NCBI GenBank assembly: GCA_013204555.1
Contig: JABMNO010000047.1
Location: 1-64,000, forward strand
Source of the DNA: Chloroflexota bacterium
GTDB taxonomy: Bacteria > Chloroflexota > Dehalococcoidia > Lucifugimonadales > Lucifugimonadaceae
DNA: 64,000 bases
Direction of reading: 5' to 3'
Shown: positions 53,593-60,849 of the stretch, in pieces
Position numbering within the stretch: position 1 is the first letter of the stretch
Layout: each line of letters begins with the position of its first letter
The notes under the pieces: generated by a model
Told to the model about the DNA's origin: nothing
Seen by the model: the letters and a program-made list of their open reading frames with translations, nothing else
Databases searched by the model: none
Program-made: the position numbers and the translations under genes

Positions 53593-54608
53593 CACTGCTC
53601 GCCCGAGACTACGACATCCGTTACGGCCACGGACTGGCACTTGTTGAGTCAGCAAAGTGGCCCCGCTACGTCGCCGTGAGCACGCCAACCGCCTGGAAGA
53701 CCGCTCAGCCGTTCCTCGCACAGCAACCCGCAGGCGTGATCTTCAACGAGTGGCTCGACAGCACCCACATTGAAGAAACCACCGCCAGCCTGCCAGATGA
53801 CGCCGAACTCGCCGTCGGCATTGGCTCTGGCCGCGCGCTGGACCATGCCAAAGTCGTCGCCGCCCGCAAGAACATCCCGCTCATCCAGCTCCCCACGGTG
53901 ATCTCCACCGGCGCCATCATCCACACCTTCTGCGGCAACTGGACCGGCCGTATCATGAACGGCTTCCTCGCCGAAGTCGCCGCCGAACACGTACTCATCG
54001 ACTACGATCTCATCCTCTCTGGCCCCGAACGCCTCAACACCGCGGGTATTGGCGACATCCTCTGCGGCTACGCTGGCATCTCAGAGTGGCGACACAGCGC
54101 CTCCCTTGGCCTCACCGACCCGTTCGACGATGAACTTGCGGATCCCGTAATCTCGTTCCACCGCCAGATCGTCCAGGACTTCCCTGCAACTCTCGGCCCC
54201 AATCAGGAACTCACCCCGGCCAGCGTCAAATTCATCATGAAGGCCGTCCAGGGCCGCGACGACCACATGCTCAAGCACCCCGCCGCACCCGGTGCCGACC
54301 ACAGCTTCTGCTTCTCCGTAGAGTGGGCCAACGACAAGTTCTGGATCCACGGTGAAACCTGCGCCCTGGCCGCAGTCATAGTCGCCTGGCACACAGCACA
54401 AGACCCAGATGAGATCATCCGACGACTCGACACCTGCAAAGTCCGGTTCCGCCCCGCCGACATCGAGATGACCAAAGAGGAGCTACGCGTCGGCCTGGAA
54501 GCGCTCCCGGAGTGGATGTCCCGCGGCAACGCAGACTCCGTCATGCAGCGCGACCCCGTCATCGGCGACAAGTTCGAAGAATGCTGGAACTGGCTCCAAA
54601 CAATCTAG
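53589..54608 (+). CDS. Iron-containing alcohol dehydrogenase / glycerol-1-phosphate dehydrogenase-like protein
   Basis: 339 residues. LAVGIGSGRALDHAKVVA, LPTVISTGAIIHTFCG and DYDLILSGPERLNTAGIGDILC match the Fe-ADH_2 group, which includes sn-glycerol-1-phosphate dehydrogenase; metal-binding Asp is in GIGDI and His in the C-terminal half (HGETCALAAVIVAWH). Expected to reduce a small ketone-phosphate or sugar-like substrate with NAD(P)H. Translation is coupled to the upstream serine hydrolase. True G1P dehydrogenase in a bacterium would bear on lipid stereochemistry, but the match is to the family only. Confidence 0.78.
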   Translation: MTLLARDYDIRYGHGLALVESAKWPRYVAVSTPTAWKTAQPFLAQQPAGVIFNEWLDSTHIEETTASLPDDAELAVGIGSGRALDHAKVVAARKNIPLIQLPTVISTGAIIHTFCGNWTGRIMNGFLAEVAAEHVLIDYDLILSGPERLNTAGIGDILCGYAGISEWRHSASLGLTDPFDDELADPVISFHRQIVQDFPATLGPNQELTPASVKFIMKAVQGRDDHMLKHPAAPGADHSFCFSVEWANDKFWIHGETCALAAVIVAWHTAQDPDEIIRRLDTCKVRFRPADIEMTKEELRVGLEALPEWMSRGNADSVMQRDPVIGDKFEECWNWLQTI

Positions 54609-54660
54609 GCGGCCTACACCACAACCCCCTCCAACCCCCGAACCCAGGCCCATCCCCAAC

Positions 54661-54693
54661 CGTCTTTCCGGCAATGGCCGGAATCTAGGCACG
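54661..54693. repeat. Dispersed palindromic repeat, family A
   Basis: CGTCTTTCCGGCAATGGCC then GGAATCTAGGCACG. With the inverted copy at 54843-54875 it flanks the 5' side of the GIY-YIG gene; two direct copies follow that gene. Confidence 0.85.
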
Positions 54694-54842
54694 TCCATAG
54701 TAGCCCACGACAACTCACGATCTCACACACCAGTTCGACTGGCGATTGCACTATTCAATCGTGCCACCTGCATGTTGGCGATCGAGCGTCGGTACGATAA
54801 AAGTCTCCGCATATACAACCCGATATCAACTACGGAATTGCG

Positions 54843-54875
54843 CGTGCCTGGATTCCGGCCTTCGCCGGAAAGACG
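54843..54875. repeat. Dispersed palindromic repeat, family A (inverted), abutting the GIY-YIG ribosome site
   Basis: CGTGCCTGGATTCCGGCC then TTCGCCGGAAAGACG. It ends one base before the GAGGAG that serves the GIY-YIG start, so the hairpin could influence translation of that gene. Confidence 0.85.
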
Positions 54876-54890
54876 ATGAGGAGTGGGCCT

Positions 54891-55190
54891 GTGAAACAAC
54901 CGTGTGTGTACTTGATGGCAAGCAGACGGAATGGAACTCTTTATCTTGGCGTGACCTCAGACCTGACGACCCGCATCTGGCAACACAAAGAAGCGTTCGT
55001 AGAGAGCTTCACCAAAAGGCATGGAGTCAAAAACCTGGCCTGGTACGAACCACATGAGACCATGGAGTCCGCTATCACTCGTGAAAAAGCCATCAAAAGC
55101 TGGAAGCGTGCGTGGAAGTTGCACCTAATTGAGCGAACCAACCCGCACTGGGCAGACCTCTACGAAGAACTAATCAGTACCCCAGTCTGA
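54891..55190 (+). CDS. GIY-YIG nuclease-family protein (YhbQ-like)
   Basis: 99 residues from GTG 54891, with GAGGAG eight bases upstream; the ATG at 54876 lies within the ribosome site and is not favoured. CVYLMASRRNGTLYLGVTSD holds the GIY-(x10-11)-YLG pair; TTRIWQHKE supplies the Arg/His and MESAITREKAIKSWKR the catalytic Glu region. Small stand-alone GIY-YIG proteins of this size are common in bacteria and poorly characterised. It is flanked on both sides by copies of one palindromic repeat, an arrangement reminiscent of a nuclease associated with repeats. Confidence 0.88.
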   Translation: MKQPCVYLMASRRNGTLYLGVTSDLTTRIWQHKEAFVESFTKRHGVKNLAWYEPHETMESAITREKAIKSWKRAWKLHLIERTNPHWADLYEELISTPV

Positions 55191-55201
55191 CCTCACAACG
55201 C

Positions 55202-55318
55202 CGTCTTTCCGGCGTAGGCCGGAATCCAGGCACGCAAACATCTCACCCCATCGCGCCTCCCATCTCCCCACGCCCCATCCCCAACCGTCTTTCCGGCGAA
55301 GGCCGGAACCCAGGCACG
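55202..55318. repeat. Two direct copies of palindromic repeat family A
   Basis: Copies at 55202-55234 and 55286-55318 have the same orientation, each followed by CAAAC-CTCACCCC. The 52-base spacer is not repeated elsewhere. Two units with a hairpin core argue for REP-type repeats, not a CRISPR. Confidence 0.85.
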
Positions 55319-55462
55319 CAAACACCTCACCCCAGCGCATCCCTCGATCCCACGTCCAATCTCCCCCACATCCGCGCTCACAACCTCAGCAAAACAATCT
55401 CCCGCTGGTAAACTGCGCCACTACGTGAGACCACTCGCGATTTGCACGTTCAGGAGCTTCAT

Positions 55463-56143
55463 TTGTACGCGATGACCATCGTTGGGGGCCGCGGAGAGCG
55501 GCTGAGGCCTTACACGGACACCGTGCCGAAGCCCATGGTGCCGGTCAACGACCGCCCGCTCATCAGCTACCAGATCGACTGGATGCGGAACAACGGCGTC
55601 ACAGATGTCGTCTTCCTCACCGGATACATGGAAGAGAAGTTCCGAGAGTACATCGGCGACGGATCAGCCTTGGGCATCAACGCCCACTACTCCAATGAGG
55701 ACACCCCACTCGGCCGCGGCGGAGCGGTGAAACAGGGCCTTCAACACATCCCGGACTCGGAAGAGATGATCCTGGTCTGCAACGGCGACGTCATCACGGA
55801 CCAGTCCCTCGAACCACTGAAAGACCTCCAGAAAACCAACAACGCCATCGCCACCATCACCCTCGTGCCATACCCAAACCAGTACGGAGTGGTGAGGGCG
55901 GACGACGACGCCTACGTCACCTCATTCGCTGAAAAGGCAGAACTCAACCTCTGGATCAACGGCGGAATATACCTGTTCACCCGGGAGATCGACGACCTTC
56001 TGCCTGATATCGGAGATCACGAAACTGAAACCTTCCCGCAGCTCGCACAAGCCAAGCGCATGGCCGCCTACAAATCGTCGGCGTACTGGACCAGCGTTGA
56101 GTCGCAGAAAGAGTTGAGGGAAGCCGGAGAGTACTTCAAATGA
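55463..56143 (+). CDS. Sugar-phosphate nucleotidyltransferase
   Basis: 226 residues from TTG 55463, with AGGAG seven bases upstream. TIVGGRGERLRPYTDTVPKP is the nucleotide-binding signature of the glucose-1-phosphate uridylyl/thymidylyl and mannose-1-phosphate guanylyl family, here with Val-Gly in place of the usual Ala-Gly. LVCNGDVITDQ carries the metal Asp, and FAEKAELNLWINGGIYLF continues the pattern. It activates a sugar phosphate to an NDP-sugar. The stop overlaps the sulfatase start by four bases, an unexpected pairing suggesting a role in glycan turnover. Confidence 0.87.
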   Translation: MYAMTIVGGRGERLRPYTDTVPKPMVPVNDRPLISYQIDWMRNNGVTDVVFLTGYMEEKFREYIGDGSALGINAHYSNEDTPLGRGGAVKQGLQHIPDSEEMILVCNGDVITDQSLEPLKDLQKTNNAIATITLVPYPNQYGVVRADDDAYVTSFAEKAELNLWINGGIYLFTREIDDLLPDIGDHETETFPQLAQAKRMAAYKSSAYWTSVESQKELREAGEYFK

Positions 56144-57597
56144 GCGACCAGCCAAACATCGTCTTCATCCTCCCAGACCAGTTGAGGCCAGACTTCCTCA
56201 GCACCTACGGCGCATCGTTCATCGACACTCCCAATATCGACAAAATCGCCAACGAGGGCATCCGCTACACCCGTGCCTACTCAGCATCCCCAATCTGTGT
56301 ACCGGCCCGCTCTGCGCTCCTCACGGGCATGAACGCCATCCGGAACGGCGTATCCGACAACCTCCACCGCGTCCGGTCCGACTACGAAGCCGCCGGAATC
56401 GCAACGTGGCCCCAGCTCCTCGACGACGCTGGCTACTACACCGCCGCCATCGGCAAGATGCACTTCTACCCGTGGGACGCCCGCCACGGCTTCCAGCGTC
56501 GGGTGATCTGCGAGGACAAACGCTGGCTGGAGGTTCGGGACGACTACTACCACTACCTCCGCGACCGCGGCCTCCGAAAGCTCCACGGCAACGAGCACGA
56601 GGGATATTTCGAGAATCGTGGCGCCATAACGCATCAGCTCCCGTGGGAGCACTCATGGGACAGATTCGTAGGCCGTGAAGCCGTCCACTTCATCGACAAC
56701 TACGGCGATGAAGAGCCCTTCGCCATGATGGTCGGCTTCCCCGGCCCGCACTGCCCCTACGACCCGCCAGAAGACTTCCCCGAAGTCTTCGACCCGGAGC
56801 AGATGCCCGCATCAATCCCTGAAGCCGAAGGCGACACCCCATCGCTGCGGCAGCAAAACGTCGACGGTAACAAGCGTCCCTGGAACGGCGTCGACTACAC
56901 GGAGTTCACAGAGGAGCACAAGAAGAAGATCCGCGCCCACTACGCCGGACTGGTGAAGGGCATCGACTATGAAGTTGGCCTCATCCTGGAGTCGCTGCGC
57001 GCAAAAGGCGTGCTCGATAACACCATCATCATCTTCGCCACCGATCACGCCGACTACCTCGGCGACCACAACCTCATCGGCAAGGCATCCTCCTACGAAA
57101 CCTGCATGAACATCCCTCTCATCGTGCGCGTCCCCGGCATGGAGCCCACCGTCTCAGATGAGCTGGTGGAACTCCGTGACGTCACCGCCACAATGCTCGC
57201 CTTCGCAGGCGTCGACCGCCCCGCCAACATGGACTCGCAAACGCTCCCAGGCCTGCCCATCTCCACCGACGAACCCCGCGACCGAATTTACGGTCTGCTA
57301 TCCGACGGCTGGATGATCAACGACGGCACCTGGAAACTCGCAAAGTACGCCACCGGCGAAAACGTCCTCTTCAACCTGAAAGACGACCCCACAGAGCAGC
57401 ACAACCTCATAGAAGACCCGCACCACGCGGCAACGCTAGCCCGGCTCGATACCGACCTCACAACCTACGTGATGGAAGAAATGCGCCAGTCCATGTTCGA
57501 CCGCCTCGCCCACGCCGGCGACATGTCCCAGGACCCCGCCTTCGGCCGAGAAGGCTGGCAACAGCCGTTCCCGGCGCCGATGGAGTTTGTGAACTAA
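56140..57597 (+). CDS. Type I sulfatase (formylglycine-dependent)
   Basis: 485 residues. NIVFILPDQLRPDFLSTYG gives the N-terminal metal Asp. SPICVPARSALLTG holds the C-x-P-x-R signature with Cys53, converted to formylglycine by a sulfatase-modifying enzyme not seen in this window. Further metal ligands are in FATDHADYLGDHN. No signal peptide, so it may act on imported sulfated compounds. It is translationally coupled to the nucleotidyltransferase. Its last 35 codons are duplicated as a remnant at 59161-59281. Confidence 0.92.
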   Translation: MSDQPNIVFILPDQLRPDFLSTYGASFIDTPNIDKIANEGIRYTRAYSASPICVPARSALLTGMNAIRNGVSDNLHRVRSDYEAAGIATWPQLLDDAGYYTAAIGKMHFYPWDARHGFQRRVICEDKRWLEVRDDYYHYLRDRGLRKLHGNEHEGYFENRGAITHQLPWEHSWDRFVGREAVHFIDNYGDEEPFAMMVGFPGPHCPYDPPEDFPEVFDPEQMPASIPEAEGDTPSLRQQNVDGNKRPWNGVDYTEFTEEHKKKIRAHYAGLVKGIDYEVGLILESLRAKGVLDNTIIIFATDHADYLGDHNLIGKASSYETCMNIPLIVRVPGMEPTVSDELVELRDVTATMLAFAGVDRPANMDSQTLPGLPISTDEPRDRIYGLLSDGWMINDGTWKLAKYATGENVLFNLKDDPTEQHNLIEDPHHAATLARLDTDLTTYVMEEMRQSMFDRLAHAGDMSQDPAFGREGWQQPFPAPMEFVN

Positions 57598-57695
57598 CCT
57601 CCAACCATCCTGATAGCGGTGCCGAATTACGCCGTTCAGGTTTACGGTATAGTTATCACGATCCTCAGCCCTTAAGGCGCCCATCGGTAGACAGC

Positions 57696-58757
57696 ATGGA
57701 AGCCCTATTTAAGAGGCCATTACGCGACCCGAACATCTTTCGGCGGTCCACACGGAAAGCACTTTTACCAGCCCTGTTCGGGTTCGTAGCAATTGCCGTC
57801 GCCTGTAGCGGCGGTGGCGACCAAAACGCGACGCCTGAGCCTGCAGCCGCGCCTGAAATCGAAGGTGCGCCCTCAATCTCCAGTTGGGGCACGGAGGGGA
57901 CCGGCGATGGACAATTCGCGTTTCCTTTCGGGATCGTCGTAGACGCTTCCGGCGACGTTTATGTGGCCGACGCGGGCAATGATCGGGTGCAGGTATTTAG
58001 TCCCGAGGGTCGTTTCCTGCGGAACTGGGGCTCTGAAGGCAGTGGAGATGGACAGTTCCGATCACCTACTCACGTGGCGGTAGATGCTTCGGCTAATGTC
58101 TACGTAGCCGACTCTGGCAATGATCGGGTGCAGGTATTTAGTTCCGAGGGCCGTTTCCTGCGGAAGTGGGGCTCAGAAGGCAGCGGCGACGGACAGTTCA
58201 ATGGCCTCGAAGGCGTCTGTCTAGACGCTTCAGGCAACGTCTATGTGGCCGACTATCGCAATCACCGGGTGCAGGTATTTAGTTCCGAGGGCCATTTCCT
58301 GAGGAAGTGGGGCTCTGAGGGCAGCGACGACGGAGAGTTTCGAGCACCTGCCAGCATCGCGGTGGACATTTCGGGCAACGTCTTTGTGACCGACCTACTC
58401 AACTACAGCGTGCAGGTTTTCAGCTCGGAAGGCCAGTTCCTGTGGAAATGGGGCTCTGAAGGCAGCGGCGACGGACAGTTCGATGGCCCGGAAGGTGTCG
58501 GTGTCGACACTTCAGGCAACGTCTATGTGGTCGATAATTTCAATCACCGGGTGCAGGTATTCAGTCCTGAGGGCCGGTTCCTGCGGAATTGGGGCTCGGA
58601 AGGTACAGGTGATGGAGAGTTCGTCGCTCCCATCGGCATCGCGTTGGACGCTTCGGGCAACGTCTACGTGGCCGATCTACTCAACCACCGCGTGCAGGTG
58701 TTCAGCTCCAAAGGCCACCTCCTGATGAAGTGGGACTCGAAGGGCAGCGGGGCCTGA
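57696..58757 (+). CDS. NHL-repeat lipoprotein, apparently cut short at its C terminus
   Basis: 353 residues. A hydrophobic segment ends FVAIAVAC (lipobox, Cys near residue 37), followed by an Ala/Pro-rich spacer. Six NHL units of about 47 residues follow, each with FLRxWGSEGSGDGQF, then VDASGNVYVADxxNHRVQVF. The repeats are also very similar at DNA level, implying recent internal expansion. The last unit stops at a TGA where GDGQF is expected (GSGA-stop), and decayed seventh-unit sequence continues downstream. Likely a surface-exposed six-bladed propeller; ligand unknown. Confidence 0.87.
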   Translation: MEALFKRPLRDPNIFRRSTRKALLPALFGFVAIAVACSGGGDQNATPEPAAAPEIEGAPSISSWGTEGTGDGQFAFPFGIVVDASGDVYVADAGNDRVQVFSPEGRFLRNWGSEGSGDGQFRSPTHVAVDASANVYVADSGNDRVQVFSSEGRFLRKWGSEGSGDGQFNGLEGVCLDASGNVYVADYRNHRVQVFSSEGHFLRKWGSEGSDDGEFRAPASIAVDISGNVFVTDLLNYSVQVFSSEGQFLWKWGSEGSGDGQFDGPEGVGVDTSGNVYVVDNFNHRVQVFSPEGRFLRNWGSEGTGDGEFVAPIGIALDASGNVYVADLLNHRVQVFSSKGHLLMKWDSKGSGA

Positions 58758-58815
58758 CAGCTCGATGATCCCATAGGCATCTGGTGGGCGACTCGGGCAA
58801 AGTCTGCGGGTTCTG
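58758..58815 (+). pseudogene. Decayed extra NHL unit after the lipoprotein stop
   Basis: After the TGA the same frame gives QLDDPIGI, then a stop. A shifted frame reads VGDSGKVC, a rough match to PxGIxxDxSGNVY. The NHL gene probably once carried another blade. Confidence 0.5.
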
Positions 58816-59160
58816 TCAGAACTCAGTTTCCGATGGACGTCGTCTTGCCAGCCGGACTCTGGCGACTCCGCGCCCGACGTGAGAGCCCCATCAACCGCAC
58901 CCACCACACCGTCCTTCCAGCGAAGGCTGGAACCCAGGCACGGCCACACTCATCACAGCGAACACAACTTTCACGCGCCCTCCCCCATCCATCGTCCTGA
59001 GGAGGGCAGCTCCGCGTCCGACGTGAGGACCTCATCCCCCACGCTCCATCAACCGCGCCCACCACACCGTCCTTCCAGCGAAGGCTGGAACCCAGGCACG
59101 GCCACACTATTCATCGGGAATGTTTGCATCGCGTGCGCAATTCCCATCCGATGCATTGTA
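58816..59160. repeat. Non-coding stretch with long direct repeat and palindromic families A and B
   Basis: A direct repeat of about 60 bases (58891-58952 and 59049-59110: TCAACCGC-CCCACCACACC, then family A palindrome, then GCCACACT) is present twice. Family B elements (CGTCCTGAGGAGGGCAGCTC then CGCGTCCGACGTGAGGACCTCATC) lie at 58993-59036, with a decayed copy near 58848-58892. No gene is supported. Confidence 0.8.
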
Positions 59161-59281
59161 AGAATTCCGCCGCCCCATGTTCGACGGCTTCGCCCACTCC
59201 GGAGACATGTCCCAGGACCCCGCCTTCGGCCGAGAAGGCTGGCAACAACCCTTCCCGGCGCCAGTGGGGTTTGTGAATTAG
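59161..59281 (+). pseudogene. 3' remnant of a sulfatase gene
   Basis: 59177-59281 matches the end of the sulfatase gene (57493-57597) almost base for base. The frame ATGTTCGACGGC...TTTGTGAATTAG encodes GDMSQDPAFGREGWQQPFPA and the same VN terminus. Similarity fades 5' of 59161. It is a truncated second copy, 1.6 kb downstream of the intact gene. Confidence 0.88.
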
Positions 59282-59408
59282 GGATTTACCAACCGGCGGT
59301 CATACCGCCACCAAATTTATCCCGCGTGAAGTCACAGTGGCGCCAAAGAATCGGATTTGAGACCGCAGGAGTGAGTCAGTCAGCGATACCAACGCACAAT
59401 CACGCTAG

Positions 59409-59444
59409 ATGTTTCTGGCATCATCTGGCGGATGCCAGAAACAT
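59409..59444. repeat. Perfect 14-base inverted repeat downstream of the ImmA-like gene
   Basis: ATGTTTCTGGCATC and GATGCCAGAAACAT are separated by 8 bases. It lies 50 bases beyond the stop of the minus-strand metallopeptidase gene. No T-tract follows on the minus strand, so it may be a terminator, an operator or an element boundary. Confidence 0.6.
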
Positions 59445-59493
59445 AAAAACTGTGTGGCGTCTTACGCGGTCTGGGTTGGCCAATTATCAAAAA

Positions 59494-60069
59494 TTAACGG
59501 GTTCGATTCGTTTGACGCGTTTGGTACTTCACACCGGTGACATTCAATCTGTACTCTAGCAATCGGATGCTGACTCCATAACGCTCAGCCATGATCGCTT
59601 TCGATGTTTTAGTTCTGTTGATTTCAAGGGCGGCGGGCCTAGGAACCAAAAGCGTACCCGTCAACCAAGCGGCCTCATCCTCCTGTTGCTTGTCGTGAGG
59701 CCGAAGTATCTTTTCCTGATCGTCAACCAGAAGTACAGGCGAAGCATCGTGTTCAAGCAAATTGTGTGCTAATTCGTGTGTAATGTTGCTCGTTTGTCGC
59801 GCCCTAGAGTGGGCTGAATTATGAACGATGAAATGCTCATTAGCATCGATCAGGCTCACCGCAGACCACTCATCGCCTAGCGTCGAGGTCAACATCCGCA
59901 GTGTGTCATCCGGAAGTCCTGGTATATCTTGTATCGACCACACCGTAACGCCCAGATGATCGGCCAAAGTTCTAGCAGGCAGAACAGCTGACTCTGATAG
60001 GCCCAATTCCCGACGCACCGTTAGCGCCGTCTGTTCACACCATGACTTGAAACCACGTCGGAATGCCAA
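59494..60069 (-). CDS. ImmA/IrrE-family metallopeptidase
   Basis: 191 residues. The zinc site is THELAHNLLEH (H98, E99, H102), with the third ligand in the following QEDEAAWLTGTLLVPR helix. The N-terminal half (PARTLADHLGVTVWSIQDIP) is typical of COG2856 proteins. ImmA-type peptidases cleave a partner XRE repressor to switch on mobile-element or stress genes. Here the partner gene lies 7 bases upstream in the same operon. The C-terminal RLNVTGVKYQTRQ is standard for the family. Confidence 0.9.
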   Translation of the reverse strand: MAFRRGFKSWCEQTALTVRRELGLSESAVLPARTLADHLGVTVWSIQDIPGLPDDTLRMLTSTLGDEWSAVSLIDANEHFIVHNSAHSRARQTSNITHELAHNLLEHDASPVLLVDDQEKILRPHDKQQEDEAAWLTGTLLVPRPAALEINRTKTSKAIMAERYGVSIRLLEYRLNVTGVKYQTRQTNRTR

Positions 60070-60076
60070 TGACTTC

Positions 60077-60442
60077 TCAGGAGCCGAAGGAGCGCTGGCG
60101 TTGGATTTTCCGTTGGGCGCTTCGAATCAGTTCAGCGAGATGAGTACTTAACTCCTCACTCGGATTCTGATCGGCACGAAAGTGAACACTCGCGCCCCAA
60201 CTATATTCAGGATCGTGTTCATCTGCGCCGTCTGCAATTTCAACTCCAAGTATCTCCGACGCACTGATACCCAGCCACTGACATATCAGTCCAAATGTTG
60301 TGAGATCAGGCAAGTGGCCGCGTTCGACACGAGACAAACTGGCAGGGCTTATGCCTATCGAAATTGCGGTTTCCCTCAACCCTTGATCCCCGCGTTCACC
60401 TCTTACCTTGGTCCCGAGATCTTCGAGGCTTAGTTTCGGCAA
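60077..60442 (-). CDS. XRE-family HTH repressor, partner of ImmA-like peptidase; C terminus RSFGS
   Basis: 121 residues from TTG 60442, with GGAG eight bases upstream; an earlier in-frame TTG (60460) has no ribosome site. HTH: GLRETAISIGISPASLSRVERG, then PDLTTFGLICQWLG. The acidic middle is followed by a helical C-terminal part (ELSTHLAELIRSAQRKIQRQ) ending in RSFGS. The same pentapeptide ends the divergently encoded 47-residue peptide, by different codons. It probably represses the divergent operon through the palindrome at 60643-60670 and is relieved by the adjacent peptidase. Confidence 0.87.
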   Translation of the reverse strand: MPKLSLEDLGTKVRGERGDQGLRETAISIGISPASLSRVERGHLPDLTTFGLICQWLGISASEILGVEIADGADEHDPEYSWGASVHFRADQNPSEELSTHLAELIRSAQRKIQRQRSFGS

Positions 60443-60642
60443 TTCATCATCTCCGGCCAAATCGCGACTGAACCATTGACTCCGTCCCTGCTCACTAGTA
60501 AGGTGTTTCCAATTCGTAGTTAGTGTCTCACATTTGTCTCAGATTGATGCTTGGGCGTGACAGCGGCAATTGAAGTGTGTTGCTGGGTTGCCCCTCATTA
60601 CGAAATATATTCTGGATAGTGAGTCTAGCTGTGGTCGATCGA

Positions 60643-60670
60643 ATAGTTGGCTTCACGCGATGCCAACTAT
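60643..60670. promoter_or_regulatory. Palindromic operator candidate between XRE gene and divergent operon
   Basis: Perfect inverted repeat ATAGTTGGC-N10-GCCAACTAT, 20 bases upstream of the ribosome site of the proline-rich peptide gene. Suitable as the XRE dimer site. A hairpin in the operon leader is the alternative. Confidence 0.6.
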
Positions 60671-60702
60671 ACACAAATCAGAAACCGATTAGGAGAAACT
60701 TC

Positions 60703-60846
60703 GTGTCAAAACAACAGAATTCGGGGAAACCGATTGAGGTACCCCCCGTTACCCCGGGCGAACCTCCCATGGGAAAACCAGATCACGTGCCGCCCGTCGA
60801 AACCCCGCGGCGACCCGTAAAGCCGGGACGCTCGTTTGGGTCCTAG
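60703..60846 (+). CDS. 47-residue proline-rich peptide ending in RSFGS
   Basis: GTG start with AGGAG seven bases upstream. The product is short, basic and about one quarter proline (IEVPPVTPGEPPMGKPDHVP is its middle), so it is probably disordered, and it ends PVKPGRSFGS. No signal peptide or hydrophobic stretch. The first gene of a four-gene operon, with only 3 bases before the E2-like gene. The last five residues are identical to those of the divergent XRE protein. It may be a modifier, an antirepressor/signal peptide or a peptidase-recognised tag; there is no homology to guide this. Confidence 0.75.
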   Translation: MSKQQNSGKPIEVPPVTPGEPPMGKPDHVPPVETPRRPVKPGRSFGS

Positions 60847-60849
60847 CGC

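Noticed and set aside
54661-55318. Possible CRISPR array
   Set aside because: The repeats are palindromic, occur in both orientations, are irregularly spaced and flank a gene; no cas genes in the window.
57880-58757. Tandem DNA repeats that could be read as a satellite or CRISPR
   Set aside because: They lie inside one open frame and encode NHL units of regular length.
59409-59444. Rho-independent terminator for the ImmA-like gene
   Set aside because: The stem is excellent but no T-tract follows on the minus strand, so it is listed only as an inverted repeat.
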